From: Salinicola halimionae
GTDB lineage: Bacteria > Pseudomonadota > Gammaproteobacteria > Pseudomonadales > Halomonadaceae
Assembly (NCBI RefSeq): GCF_003206065.1
Contig: NZ_PZJQ01000002.1
Location: 432,662 to 483,984 of the forward strand
DNA length: 51,323 bases
Reading direction: 5' to 3'
Below the pieces are notes generated by a model. The model worked only from the letters and a program-made list of their open reading frames with translations, did no database searches and had not been told where the DNA came from. The position numbers were made by a program, and so were the translations under genes. Below are positions 25,300-34,288 of this stretch, one piece after another (position 1 is the first letter of the stretch; each line of letters opens with the position of its first letter).

Positions 25300-26115
25300 A
25301 TGTTCGCTTTCGCCAAGAACCGATTCTCTCGCCGGGTCGTGCTGGCACTCTGTTGCACCGTCGTCGCCTGCCTTACCGCCTTGTCGGCACAGGCCAGCGA
25401 TCTGGAAACCATCGAGCAGCGTGGCACGCTGCGTGTCGCGGTACCGCAGGATTTCCCGCCGTTCGGCTCGGTCGGCACCGATCTCCAGCCGCAGGGTTAT
25501 GACATCGACATGGCGCATTACCTGGCCGATCAGATGGATGTCGACCTGAAGCTCGTGACCGTCACCAGTGCGAACCGCATCCCGTTCCTGCAGACCGACA
25601 AGGTCGACCTGGTGATCTCGAGCCTGGGCAAGAACCCTGAACGTGCCGCGGTGATCGACTTCACCGAAGCCTACGCGCCGTTCTTCCTCGGCGTGTTCGG
25701 TACGCCTGAAGCGGATCCGATCGATGAGTCGGCGGGTCTCTCCGGCAAGACCATCGGCGTGACTCGTGGCTCGGTCGAGGACATGGAGCTCTCGGATCTG
25801 GCACCGAGCGATACCACCATCCAGCGTTTCGAGGACAACGCGACCACGATCTCCGCATTTCTTTCCGGTCAGGTCTCCTATATCGCCACCGGTAACGTGG
25901 TCGCGGCACAGATCGCCGAGCGTAATACCGAGCGAGCGCCAACCATGGTCTTCCAGATCAAGAACTCGCCCTGCTATATCGGTCTGACCCAAGACAACGA
26001 CGCGCTGAAGGCTCGCGTCGATGCACTGATCGAGCAGGCCAAACAGGATGGCACGCTGGAATCGATGTCGCAGAAGTGGTTCCACACCGCATTGCCCGAC
26101 GACCTTTCCTCCTGA
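25300..26115 (+). CDS. Polar amino acid-type ABC transporter, substrate-binding protein
   Basis: A 271-residue periplasmic binding protein of family 3. The signal peptide (VVLALCCTVVACLTALSAQA) ends near residue 31, then LETIEQRGTLRVAVPQDFPPFG starts the SBP_bac_3 domain, with GYDIDMAHYLAD and DLVISSLGKNPERAAVIDFT. The start is fixed by CAGGAGGTATGGC. It leads a four-gene cassette with two permeases and an ATPase. The genes sit between puuE and allE, so the ligand may be a ureide such as allantoin or allantoate rather than an amino acid; this is inference from position. Confidence 0.88.
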   Translation: MFAFAKNRFSRRVVLALCCTVVACLTALSAQASDLETIEQRGTLRVAVPQDFPPFGSVGTDLQPQGYDIDMAHYLADQMDVDLKLVTVTSANRIPFLQTDKVDLVISSLGKNPERAAVIDFTEAYAPFFLGVFGTPEADPIDESAGLSGKTIGVTRGSVEDMELSDLAPSDTTIQRFEDNATTISAFLSGQVSYIATGNVVAAQIAERNTERAPTMVFQIKNSPCYIGLTQDNDALKARVDALIEQAKQDGTLESMSQKWFHTALPDDLSS

Positions 26116-26129
26116 GCCGGTGACCGTCC

Positions 26130-26825
26130 ATGACGCTGGATTTTTCCACGCTATTACCGTACACGGACGTGATCCTCGAGGGCCTGGTGACGACGCTGTG
26201 GCTCACCGTCGTCACCACCGTGGTCGGGATCGCCTTGGCAGTCGTCGTCGCTTATTTCCGCGATAGTGCCAGCGATACAGCGCGCGATGGCAGGCCGAGC
26301 CTCGTCGGGCGCCTTCTTGGCGGCTACGTCGAAGTAATCCGCAACACACCATTCATCGTGCAGCTGTTCTTCCTGTTTTTCGGGTTGCCGGCGCTGGGCA
26401 TCTCGATCAGCGCCCCGGTGGCCGCATTGCTGGCGATGATCCTCAATCTTGGCGCCTACACCGCCGAGATCCTGCGCGCGGGGATCGATTCGACGTTGAA
26501 GGGGCAGCATGAAGCCGCGCGGGCGTTGGGGCTTTCCCGCCTGCAGAGCTTTCGACACGTGGTGCTGGTACCGGCCTTCTCGCGGGTTTATCCGTCACTG
26601 ATCAGCCAGTGCATCATCGTGATGCTGGGCTCGGCGGTGGTATCCCAGATTTCGGTGTTCGATCTGACCTACGCCGCCAACTTCATCCAGTCGCGTAACT
26701 TCCGTGGCTTCGAGGTCTATCTGGTGGCGACGGCGATCTATCTGCTGCTGGCGGTGGGTCTGCGTTTGCTGTTCGAGTTCGTCGGGCGCCGCCTGTTCGC
26801 TTATCGACAGGGAGGTTCGGCATGA
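26130..26825 (+). CDS. ABC transporter permease (HisM/GlnP type)
   Basis: A 231-residue integral membrane permease of the polar-amino-acid family. The EAA loop is visible as GQHEAARALGLSRLQSF, with FIVQLFFLFFGLPALG before it and membrane segments throughout. The ATG is 14 nt after the binding-protein stop. It overlaps the next permease by four bases (ATGA), so the two are coupled. Confidence 0.92.
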   Translation: MTLDFSTLLPYTDVILEGLVTTLWLTVVTTVVGIALAVVVAYFRDSASDTARDGRPSLVGRLLGGYVEVIRNTPFIVQLFFLFFGLPALGISISAPVAALLAMILNLGAYTAEILRAGIDSTLKGQHEAARALGLSRLQSFRHVVLVPAFSRVYPSLISQCIIVMLGSAVVSQISVFDLTYAANFIQSRNFRGFEVYLVATAIYLLLAVGLRLLFEFVGRRLFAYRQGGSA

Positions 26826-27478
26826 CGGATTTCACACTGTGGGACATCGTTCGCAATCTGATGCTGGCGGGACGCTGGACAGTGGTGCTGTCGCTGATCG
26901 CCTTTACCGGCGGCGCGATCGTCGGGCTGGTGCTGACGCTGGCGCGCATGGGCGGGCTGAAGCCGATTCGGTGGCTGATCCGGCTCTACGTCGATCTGTT
27001 CCAAGGCACGCCGTTGCTGATGCAGTTATTCCTGGCCTATTTCGGCGCCGCCGTGCTGGGCTTCGATGTCTCGGCCTGGACCGCGGCCAGCGTGGCGCTG
27101 ACGCTGTTCACCAGCGCCTTCCTGTGCGACATCTGGCGCGGCTGCGTCGAGGCGGTACCCAGCGGCCAGTGGCAGGCGTCCCGTGTGCTCGGCTTGAACT
27201 ACCTGCAGTCGATGCGCCACGTCATTCTGCCCCAGGCTTTGCGCCTGGCCGTACCGCCGACCGTCGGCTTTTCCGTACAGGTCATCAAGGGCACCGCCCT
27301 AGCCTCGGTGATCGGCTTCGTCGAACTGACCAAGGCCGGCACCATGCTCAATAACGCGGCTTTCGCCCCCTTCACCATCTTCGCGCTGGTGGCGCTCGGA
27401 TACTTCATTCTCTGCTATCCGCTGTCGCGCTATGCCCGTCACCTGGAGAAAAAGCTCTATGGCGCTGGTATCCGTTAA
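26822..27478 (+). CDS. ABC transporter permease (HisQ/GlnP type)
   Basis: A 218-residue partner permease with the coupling loop SGQWQASRVLGLNYLQSM and FQGTPLLMQLFLAYFG. It forms a heterodimeric channel with the product of the preceding gene. Its last 20 bp overlap the ATPase gene, so the cassette is tightly coupled. Confidence 0.92.
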   Translation: MTDFTLWDIVRNLMLAGRWTVVLSLIAFTGGAIVGLVLTLARMGGLKPIRWLIRLYVDLFQGTPLLMQLFLAYFGAAVLGFDVSAWTAASVALTLFTSAFLCDIWRGCVEAVPSGQWQASRVLGLNYLQSMRHVILPQALRLAVPPTVGFSVQVIKGTALASVIGFVELTKAGTMLNNAAFAPFTIFALVALGYFILCYPLSRYARHLEKKLYGAGIR

Positions 27479-28187
27479 AGACCTGCATAAATCCTTCGGA
27501 GAGCTGGAGGTACTCAAGGGCATCGACCTGGAGGTCGAGACCGGCGAGGTGGTGGCGATCATCGGTCGTAGTGGCTCGGGCAAGAGCACGCTTTTGCGTT
27601 GTCTCAACCAGCTCGAACGTCACGACTGGGGCACGATTCATCTGGCCGGTCAGCGCCTCGACGGCGCGGCGATGTCGCCCGGTGAACTGAGCCAGAACGT
27701 CGGCATGGTGTTCCAGAGCTTCAACCTGTTTCCGCACAAGACGGTGATCGAGAACGTGATGCTGGCGCCGGTGGTGGTCAAGCAGACGTCGAAAGCCGCA
27801 GCGCGCCGAATCGCCGAGGAAGTGCTCGACAAGGTGGGGATGTTGGAAAAGGTCGATGCCTATCCGGCGCAGCTCTCCGGCGGTCAACAGCAGCGCGTCG
27901 CCATCGCCCGAGCGCTGGCGATGAACCCCAAGGTGCTGCTGTGCGACGAGGTGACCTCGGCGCTCGACCCGGAATTGGTTGGCGAGGTGTTGCGCGTGCT
28001 CGAGCATCTGGCCGCGGAGGGAATGACGCTGATTCTGGTCACCCATGAAATGAAGTTCGCCCGCGACGTCAGCCATCGCGTGGTGTTCATGCATCAGGGG
28101 CGGATTCACGAATCGGGCGATCCGCAGACGCTGTTCAGCCAGCCGAAGACGCCGGAGCTGAGCCAGTTCATTGCGTCCGTGCTTTAG
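27459..28187 (+). CDS. ABC transporter ATP-binding protein (GlnQ type)
   Basis: A 242-residue ATPase with Walker A GRSGSGKST, Q-loop FQSFNLFPH, signature LSGGQQQR, Walker B VLLCDEVTSALD and switch His in VTHEM. It powers the permease pair. The ATG at 27459 is chosen (GGAGAAAAAGCTCT before it), which makes the gene overlap the permease end; an earlier ATG at 27432 is in frame but less likely. Confidence 0.94.
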   Translation: MALVSVKDLHKSFGELEVLKGIDLEVETGEVVAIIGRSGSGKSTLLRCLNQLERHDWGTIHLAGQRLDGAAMSPGELSQNVGMVFQSFNLFPHKTVIENVMLAPVVVKQTSKAAARRIAEEVLDKVGMLEKVDAYPAQLSGGQQQRVAIARALAMNPKVLLCDEVTSALDPELVGEVLRVLEHLAAEGMTLILVTHEMKFARDVSHRVVFMHQGRIHESGDPQTLFSQPKTPELSQFIASVL

Positions 28188-28200
28188 AGTGAATGCCTCC

Positions 28201-29058
28201 ATGCCGGGAGCGAACACGCAAGCGCATATCGGTCGCCGACTGCAGCAGCATTTTGCGGTGCTGGGCCCTCAGGAGCGTCGGGTAGCGGACTTCATTCTGG
28301 CCCATCTGGAGGATCTGGCGGTCTATAGTGCGGCCGATCTGTCGCGGCTCAGCGGCGTCTCCAAGGCAACCGTGACCCGGTTGTTCAAGCGTCTGGGCTA
28401 CGCTGACTTCAAGGCGGTCAAGGCGCACGCGCGGCAGCTTCGCCACTACGGCGTGCCGCTGGCCTCCGGCACCGATACGCTGGGAGAAGGTGTCGAGCGC
28501 TTTCGCCGTCACGCCGAACGCGAGCAGCAAAACCTGCGCCAGTGTCTCGATGGTCTGACACCGGTGCTGTTCGACGAAGTGACTCGCGCGCTCGACGAGG
28601 CGCCCGCCGTGGCCGTGATAGGCTATCGCAATAGCTACCCGGTGGCCCTGCATCTACGCCAGCAACTGTTGCAGGCGCGCGCCAACGTACGTCTGCTGCC
28701 GGCGCCCAATCAGTCGTTGGCCGAGGAACTGGTCGAGCTCGAATCCGGCACGCTGATCGTGTTGATCGGCTTTCGCCGTCGGCCCAGGTTGTTCGACACG
28801 TTGGTGCAGGCACTGCACGCTCGCGAACAACGCGTGCTGCTGATCGGCGATTCGACCACGGCCAAGTATGCGCAACGGGTCACCTGGCGGCTGGAGTGTG
28901 CGCTGGAGACCAATTCGGCGTTCGACAGCTACGCCTGCGCCATGAGCCTGATCAGCCTGCTGGCCAATGCCATGCTGCATCAAAGGCTGGCACAAGGGCG
29001 GGCCAGGATCGGCGAAGTGACCGAGCTGTATGAAGCCTTGGACGAACTGGCCCTGTAG
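28201..29058 (+). CDS. RpiR/MurR-family regulator with SIS domain
   Basis: A 285-residue regulator: an N-terminal RpiR helix-turn-helix (LGPQERRVADFILAHL, LSGVSKATVTRLFKRLGY) and a C-terminal SIS sugar-isomerase fold from about residue 125 (AVAVIGYRNSYPVALHLRQQL). SIS domains usually bind phosphosugars, but RpiR members also control nitrogen compounds. The ATG at 28201, 13 nt after the ATPase stop, is the simplest start; GTG at 28189 is possible and neither has a good ribosome site. It lies between the transporter and allE, and probably regulates both. Confidence 0.86.
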   Translation: MPGANTQAHIGRRLQQHFAVLGPQERRVADFILAHLEDLAVYSAADLSRLSGVSKATVTRLFKRLGYADFKAVKAHARQLRHYGVPLASGTDTLGEGVERFRRHAEREQQNLRQCLDGLTPVLFDEVTRALDEAPAVAVIGYRNSYPVALHLRQQLLQARANVRLLPAPNQSLAEELVELESGTLIVLIGFRRRPRLFDTLVQALHAREQRVLLIGDSTTAKYAQRVTWRLECALETNSAFDSYACAMSLISLLANAMLHQRLAQGRARIGEVTELYEALDELAL

Positions 29059-29117
29059 AGAACGCGCCGTCGATCTCCATCGAGAACCTTCGTCATTCAG
29101 AACCGTCAGGAGAGAGC

Positions 29118-29972
29118 ATGCCGCAGCGTAGCCACGATGCACCCAAGAGAACCTACTACGCCCCCCACGGCGGCTTGCCGCCGCAGAGTCAGCTGATTCA
29201 CGGCCGCGCGGTATTTACCGAGGCCTATGCGGTGATTCCCAAGGGCGTGATGAGCGATATCGTCACGAGCTTCCTGCCGCACTGGGAAAAGACACGGCTA
29301 TGGGTGCTGTCGCGGCCGCTCTCCGGCTTCGCCGAAACCTTTTCCCAGTACATCATGGAAGTCTCCCCCGGCGGCGGCAGCGAGCGCCCGGAACCGGACA
29401 GCGGCGCCGAAGGCGTGTTGTTCGTGGTCGAAGGGGAGATGACGCTGACCGTCGCGGGAGAGACGCACCAGATGGCGCCGGGCGGCTACGCCTATCTGCC
29501 GCCGGGCTGTGACTGGCAGCTGCGCAACACGAGCGAGACACCGGTGTGCTTCCACTGGATCCGCAAGGCGTATGCATTCGTCGAGGGTATCGAGGTGCCC
29601 GATGCCTTCGTGACCCGCGATCAGGCGATCGAACCGACACCGATGCCGGATACCGACGGTCGCTGGGCGACCACGCGCTTCGTCGACCCTGCGGATCTGC
29701 GCCACGACATGCACGTGACCATCGTCACCTTCCAGCCGGGCGGCGTGATTCCCTTCGACGAGACGCACGTGATGGAGCACGGGCTCTACGTGCTCGAGGG
29801 CCGCGCGGTCTATCACCTCAACCAGGATTGGGTCGAGGTCGAGGCCGGCGACTACATGTGGCTGCGCGCCTTCTGTCCGCAATCCTGCTATGCCGCCGGG
29901 ACGGAGCCGTTTCGCTATCTGCTCTACAAGGACGTCAACCGGCACATGAAACTGTCGCTTTCCGGGAGTTAG
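29118..29972 (+). CDS. allE: (S)-ureidoglycine aminohydrolase
   Basis: A 284-residue bicupin matching AllE/UGHY, which releases ammonia from ureidoglycine to give S-ureidoglycolate. Signs are KRTYYAPHGGLPPQ near the start, VEGEMTLTVAGETHQMAPGGYAYLPPG in the first cupin, and ETHVMEHGLYVLEGRAVYHL in the second, which carries the metal-binding histidines. GTCAGGAGAGAGC precedes the ATG. Its stop overlaps the stop of the convergent FAD oxidoreductase by three bases. AllC, which makes its substrate, is not in the window. Confidence 0.93.
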   Translation: MPQRSHDAPKRTYYAPHGGLPPQSQLIHGRAVFTEAYAVIPKGVMSDIVTSFLPHWEKTRLWVLSRPLSGFAETFSQYIMEVSPGGGSERPEPDSGAEGVLFVVEGEMTLTVAGETHQMAPGGYAYLPPGCDWQLRNTSETPVCFHWIRKAYAFVEGIEVPDAFVTRDQAIEPTPMPDTDGRWATTRFVDPADLRHDMHVTIVTFQPGGVIPFDETHVMEHGLYVLEGRAVYHLNQDWVEVEAGDYMWLRAFCPQSCYAAGTEPFRYLLYKDVNRHMKLSLSGS

Positions 29973-31273
29973 CCGAAGCGGGAGAGCCGATAGGGATCCA
30001 GCGGTGGCAGATCGTATCGCTCGACCGATGCGTGGCCGTCGGCTGGGCCAGCCAGATCGGCGATCAATTCGGCGGTGATCGCCGACTGCGTCAGCCCTAG
30101 GTGATGATGGCCGAAAGCCAGCAGCACGCGGCCATTCTCGAGCCGATCGATGATCGGCAGCGAGTCCGGCAGCGACGGGCGGAAACCCATCCACGGCGTG
30201 GCGGTCTCGGCATCGAGATCGGTCTTGAACAGGCCCTGGCTCAGCCGGTGAAGCTGCCAGGCCCGCGCCATGTTGGGCGGTGCGTCAAGCCCTGCGAACT
30301 CCACGGTGCCGGCGAGCCTGAGGCCTGTTTCCATCGGGGTCATGATGAAGCGGCGCTCTAGTGATGTGACCGCAAAGGGTAGTCGGTCGTGCTCGCGAGG
30401 CAGCATCAGGTGATAGCCGCGCTCGGTATCCAGCGGCACGTGCTTGCCGGTGAGCTGCGCGGTCAACTCGGCTGAATGGGCGCCGCAGGCGAGCAGTACT
30501 TGGCTGGCGCGGCGTTCACCGGCATCGGTCATCAAAGCAACGCCGCTGTCGGTCAATCGCGCCGACTGCACGCTGGCCTGCTCGAACTGCACCCCTTCCT
30601 GTTTGGCCGCATCGACCAGGATGTTGACGACGCGCCACGGATCCAGCACATGACCCGTCGCGGGGAAGAACAGCCCGCCCAGCAGATCATCCGACAGCTG
30701 AGGTGCCGCGCGCTGGACCGCATCTTGATCCCACCGCTCTACCGGCACCTGCTGTTCGCGCATGCGTGCTTCGAGCGCCTCGAGTTTGTGGCGTGATTCC
30801 GACTTTTCGTAGACCAGCAGTGATCCATCCACCCTCAGCAGGTGAGCGCTGTCGACCGATGCCAGCAGACGGTGCCACGCCGCCAGACTGCGCTCGTTGA
30901 GGGCACGGATACCGGCCACGCTCCGGGCAAAGGGTTCCGGGCGCAGGTTCAGCACCAGTCGCGTCAACCACGGCAGCGCACGGGGCAGGTATTTCCAATC
31001 CAGTCGCAGCGGGCCCATCGGGTCGACGAGCATGCCGGGCAGCGACTTGAGAATCGAAGCATCGGCGATCGGAAAGACCTGCTCCGTGGCCATGTGTCCG
31101 GCGTTACCGTAGGAAGCGCCGCGCCCCGGCTCCTGTTTGTCCAGCACCAGCACGCGGTGGCCCTGGCGTGCCAGTGCCAGGGCACTGGTGACACCGATGA
31201 GACCGGCACCGACGACAACGATGTCGGCATTGCTCTCTGTCTCGGGCGGAACAGGATGAGATGGGTCCGGCAT
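29969..31273 (-). CDS. FAD-dependent D-amino acid dehydrogenase, probably D-hydroxyproline dehydrogenase
   Basis: A 434-residue DadA-like flavoprotein. The dinucleotide motif is VVVGAGLIGVTSALALARQGHRVLVLD (from about residue 19), with ASYGNAGHMA after it, and the C-terminal FAD contact region reads FGHHHLGLTQSAITAELIAD. In the hydroxyproline pathway such an enzyme oxidises cis-4-hydroxy-D-proline to pyrroline-4-hydroxy-2-carboxylate. The flanking epimerase and DapA-family genes support that role. A general D-amino-acid dehydrogenase is the alternative. The ATG at 31273 follows GAGGTAGCGC. It is last in the minus-strand module and converges on allE with overlapping stops. Confidence 0.87.
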   Translation of the reverse strand: MPDPSHPVPPETESNADIVVVGAGLIGVTSALALARQGHRVLVLDKQEPGRGASYGNAGHMATEQVFPIADASILKSLPGMLVDPMGPLRLDWKYLPRALPWLTRLVLNLRPEPFARSVAGIRALNERSLAAWHRLLASVDSAHLLRVDGSLLVYEKSESRHKLEALEARMREQQVPVERWDQDAVQRAAPQLSDDLLGGLFFPATGHVLDPWRVVNILVDAAKQEGVQFEQASVQSARLTDSGVALMTDAGERRASQVLLACGAHSAELTAQLTGKHVPLDTERGYHLMLPREHDRLPFAVTSLERRFIMTPMETGLRLAGTVEFAGLDAPPNMARAWQLHRLSQGLFKTDLDAETATPWMGFRPSLPDSLPIIDRLENGRVLLAFGHHHLGLTQSAITAELIADLAGPADGHASVERYDLPPLDPYRLSRFG

Positions 31274-31314
31274 GCGCTACCTCACGACCAGGGCAATGGG
31301 GGAATGCTGACGAA

Positions 31315-31977
31315 TCAGGCGCTACGCAGGCTCTTGTCCAGCACTGCTGCGATGCCTTCGGCGGCGTCCTTTATATGGCTTTCCAGTAGTTGGCAGGAGT
31401 CTTCCACCTTGCCTTGCCGGGCCAGTTCCAGCAGCTCGCGGTGTTCGAGTTCCGCCTTTTCGATCTCACGGGTGTAGACCAGCTGCATGCGGATATAGCG
31501 CCCCGATTTGGTATTGAGCTGGCCGATCATGGCCAGCGTCTCGGGCAGGTCAGAAGGCGCGTACAGCGCATGGTGAAACGCGAAGTTGTATTCGCTCCAG
31601 TTGTCGATCTGGCTGCCGGAATCGAGCGCCGCATCGTACTGGCGCAGGATGCTTTCGGCATGATCGAGATCCGCCGCGGTCAGCTTTGGGATCGCGTAGC
31701 GCAGCACGTAGGTCTCGAGCAGCACGCGCAGGTCGAACAGCTCGCGAATCGCCGTCACCGACAGCTCGGTGGTGAACGCGCCGCGGTGGGCGTGGAACTC
31801 CACCAGGCCTTCTGACTCCAGCGTCAGCAGCGCTTCCCTGACGGGGATGCGGCTGACGTCGTAATCCTTGGCCAGCGCATCCTGGCGTAGCTGCGAGCCG
31901 CCCTTGAATTCGCCGCCGAGAATCCGCTCTCGCAGATCATCCGCGACGTGCTGGGCGCGGGTCTTGAAAGTCGCCAT
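31315..31977 (-). CDS. GntR-family regulator, FCD subfamily, of the hydroxyproline module
   Basis: A 220-residue FCD-type GntR protein: winged helix-turn-helix at about 5-70 (DLRERILGGEFKGGSQLRQD, DYDVSRIPVREALLTLESEGL) and FCD domain containing FHHALYAPSDLP and HRELLELARQGK. It lies between the deaminase and dehydrogenase genes, the common place for a pathway regulator. The ribosome site is weak (GAGACCTC). Palindromic candidate operators lie just upstream of its own start and upstream of the epimerase. Confidence 0.88.
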   Translation of the reverse strand: MATFKTRAQHVADDLRERILGGEFKGGSQLRQDALAKDYDVSRIPVREALLTLESEGLVEFHAHRGAFTTELSVTAIRELFDLRVLLETYVLRYAIPKLTAADLDHAESILRQYDAALDSGSQIDNWSEYNFAFHHALYAPSDLPETLAMIGQLNTKSGRYIRMQLVYTREIEKAELEHRELLELARQGKVEDSCQLLESHIKDAAEGIAAVLDKSLRSA

Positions 31978-31989
31978 GAGGTCTCATCG

Positions 31990-32020
31990 TTTGCATAGAA
32001 TTTTGGATATTGTATGCAAT
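31990..32020. promoter_or_regulatory. Candidate GntR operators upstream of the module regulator
   Basis: ATTGTATGCAAT (32009-32020) has perfect ATTG/CAAT arms around a near-symmetric core. TTTGCATAGAA (31990-32000) is a weaker copy 19 bp away. Both lie within 45 bp of the GntR start, suggesting autoregulation. Confidence 0.5.
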
Positions 32021-32072
32021 CAAAAAATCACGCGCCGACTTTTCAAGCCCGAGCGTGCTAGGCCCGAACGTA

Positions 32073-33020
32073 CTAGTCCAGGTCGAGCTGGACCGACCAC
32101 TGTGCATACCACTCGCGGAACAGCGCGTACTGGGTCTCGACATAGCGGCGCTGCGCTGCGCTTAACACGTCGCTTTCGTTGAAGTGCAGCGCATAGGCGC
32201 TATCACCATTGAGCACCATCAGTTGCTTGTAATAAAGCACCAGATCCACGCCTTCATCGAAGGAGGAAAGTACCGCCAGTGCGGATTCCAGCTCCTGGGC
32301 CAGGCGGCGGGCTGCGAGATCGCCCTTGGCGGCTTTCTGACTCAGCGCGACCAGTTGCAGCACTTCACGGGGCAGGGCGTTGCCGACTCCGGTAATGGCG
32401 CCGGTGGCGTTGCAGTTGACGAAGCCGTGGAAGACTTGGGTATCGACACCGACCATCAGACTGACATCGTCATCTTGAGAAGTAATGTGCTCCGCGGCGT
32501 AGCGCAGATCGTCGGCACCGCCGAACTCCTTGAAACCGATCAGGTTGGAATGCTCGCGACGCAGTTCGAAGAACAGCTCGGCGCGGGTGGTGAAGCCGTA
32601 ATAGGGGCTGTTGTAGATCACGGCCGGCAGCTCGGGAGCGGCTTTCAGAATCGCCGAGAAATGCGCTTTCTGGGCGGCGGGCGCGGTACCGCGGGAGAGC
32701 ACGCGGGGAATGACCATCAACCCCTGAGCGCCCACCTTTGCCGCATGCGCGGCGTGGGACACGGCTTCCTTCGAGTTGACCGCGCCGGTGCCGACGATGA
32801 CCGGCACGCCGGCGGCGACCAGACGCGCCACGCCTTCCTGACGTTCTGCTTCGCTCAGCAGTGGCCAGTCACCCATCGAGCCGCAGTAGACCACTGCGCG
32901 CATGCCTAGGTCGACGAGCTCGCGTCCCTTGGCGACCAGTGCGTCATAGTCCGGCGTGCGATCGGCGGTGCAAGGGGTCATCAGTGCAGGAATACAGCCG
33001 GTGAAGATAGTGTCGTTCAT
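32073..33020 (-). CDS. DapA-family aldolase/deaminase, probable pyrroline-4-hydroxy-2-carboxylate deaminase
   Basis: A 315-residue DHDPS-fold protein with Schiff-base Lys164 in IGFKEFGG and Tyr136 in VIYNSPYYG. In hydroxyproline catabolism this family deaminates pyrroline-4-hydroxy-2-carboxylate to alpha-ketoglutarate semialdehyde. The position directly after the epimerase gene and before the FAD dehydrogenase gene makes that the best call; true DapA is unlikely in this context. The ATG at 33020 follows CAGAGGACAACC. Confidence 0.88.
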   Translation of the reverse strand: MNDTIFTGCIPALMTPCTADRTPDYDALVAKGRELVDLGMRAVVYCGSMGDWPLLSEAERQEGVARLVAAGVPVIVGTGAVNSKEAVSHAAHAAKVGAQGLMVIPRVLSRGTAPAAQKAHFSAILKAAPELPAVIYNSPYYGFTTRAELFFELRREHSNLIGFKEFGGADDLRYAAEHITSQDDDVSLMVGVDTQVFHGFVNCNATGAITGVGNALPREVLQLVALSQKAAKGDLAARRLAQELESALAVLSSFDEGVDLVLYYKQLMVLNGDSAYALHFNESDVLSAAQRRYVETQYALFREWYAQWSVQLDLD

Positions 33021-33086
33021 GGTTGTCCTCTGGAATCTGTTGATGATCTGTCGGGATGAGCCTACGGATGGCTATTTCCCGTATGG

Positions 33087-34079
33087 CTACGACGCAGTGA
33101 TGCCCCAGGCAAACGGATCGTTCTCGTCGATCAGCAGCTTGGCGTCGGCGGTCATGTAGGCATTGCCCTTGATATAGGGACGAATAAGGCTGGGGCGCCT
33201 ATCTTCCTGGGCCTGGTCTTCCCGCTCCTGAGTCTCCCATTCGAAGCGTCCCTCGAATCGGCTACCGGTGATGCTGGCCTGGGTCCAGATTTCGCCCGGC
33301 GCCAGCTTGCCGTCGGCGGCGAGGCACGCCAGCTTGGCGCTGGTACCGGTACCGCAAGGGGAGCGGTCGTAGGCCTTGCCCGGGCAGAGCACGAAGTTGC
33401 GGCTGTCGGCGGGTTTGATGGCGGTGGTGGCGACGTCTTCGGCAAACAGTTCGATATGGTCGATATGACCCTCGTTTTCGCCGGTGATCTTCTGGGCATC
33501 CAGCGCCTGTCGGATGGCCCAGGTGAAGGCCGTCAGCGCCTCCTCGTTGGCCAGGGTTACCGTCTGCTCGTGTTCCCCGACCAGGAAAAACCAGTTGCCG
33601 CCCCAGGCGATATCACCGTGGACCACGCCGTAGCCGGGCACCTCGACCGGGACACGCTGACGATAGCGATAGGCGGGCACGTTGCGCACCGTCACCGCGC
33701 CGTTTTCGTGCAGCGTGGCGCTGACCGGGCCGACGGTGGTGTCGATCTGGTGATCTCCGGGCTGGATCAGGCCGAGATGATGCAGCGATGCCACCAGGCC
33801 GATCGTGCCGTGGCCGCACATGCCCAGGTAGCCTGAATTGTTGAAGAAGATCACGCCGCAGGTGGCATTCGGGGAAATCGGCTTGCAATAGAGCGCACCC
33901 ACCAGCACGTCATTGCCACGAGGCTCGATCAGGCAGGCGCGACGCCAGTGATCGTGTGATTCCCGCAATGCATCGCGCTGTTCGACGATTGTGGCGCCCG
34001 GCAGGTCCGGAAAGCCGTCCATCACCAGGCGAGTCGGCTCTCCCCCAGTATGGGAGTCGATGACATGGATGCGCTTCAT
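33087..34079 (-). CDS. 4-hydroxyproline epimerase
   Basis: A 330-residue proline-racemase-family enzyme with both catalytic cysteines, Cys88 in MCGHGTIG and Cys242 in PCGTGTSAK. The pair interconverts trans-4-hydroxy-L-proline and cis-4-hydroxy-D-proline, the entry step of the pathway encoded downstream. The opening [19 protein letters not shown] is typical. The frame runs far upstream without a stop, but the ATG at 34079 with AGAGGAAAGCCTGC is clearly the start. It is first in the module. Confidence 0.93.
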   Translation of the reverse strand: MKRIHVIDSHTGGEPTRLVMDGFPDLPGATIVEQRDALRESHDHWRRACLIEPRGNDVLVGALYCKPISPNATCGVIFFNNSGYLGMCGHGTIGLVASLHHLGLIQPGDHQIDTTVGPVSATLHENGAVTVRNVPAYRYRQRVPVEVPGYGVVHGDIAWGGNWFFLVGEHEQTVTLANEEALTAFTWAIRQALDAQKITGENEGHIDHIELFAEDVATTAIKPADSRNFVLCPGKAYDRSPCGTGTSAKLACLAADGKLAPGEIWTQASITGSRFEGRFEWETQEREDQAQEDRRPSLIRPYIKGNAYMTADAKLLIDENDPFAWGITAS

Positions 34080-34151
34080 GCAGGCTTTCCTCTGATCTGG
34101 GCGGACTCGCAGACATCTGGAGTAAGCATCGGGAGGGTGAATGATTCGGAT

Positions 34152-34170
34152 ATTGTAGATTTTATACAAT
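34152..34170. promoter_or_regulatory. Candidate GntR operator upstream of the hydroxyproline epimerase
   Basis: ATTGTA (34152-34157) and TACAAT (34165-34170) are inverted with a 7-nt spacer, about 75 bp upstream of the epimerase. The half-sites match those of the other TTGTATACAA-type sites. Confidence 0.5.
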
Positions 34171-34220
34171 CTTCGCGGCGAAATGTGAAGTCGTGTCGCT
34201 CGGGAAATCCGGCGTGACAC

Positions 34221-34246
34221 AAAAAACCGGCGCGGAAGGCGCCGGT
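34221..34246 (-). terminator. Intrinsic terminator of the NCS1 permease gene
   Basis: An 8-bp perfect stem ACCGGCGC / GCGCCGGT with a 5-nt loop is followed on the minus strand by six Ts (34226 down to 34221). It lies 43 nt past the permease stop and upstream of the hydroxyproline promoter. Confidence 0.9.
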
Positions 34247-34288
34247 AAGGGAGAGAACGCGAGTCGTTCAAGGAGACAGAGCGGGCGC

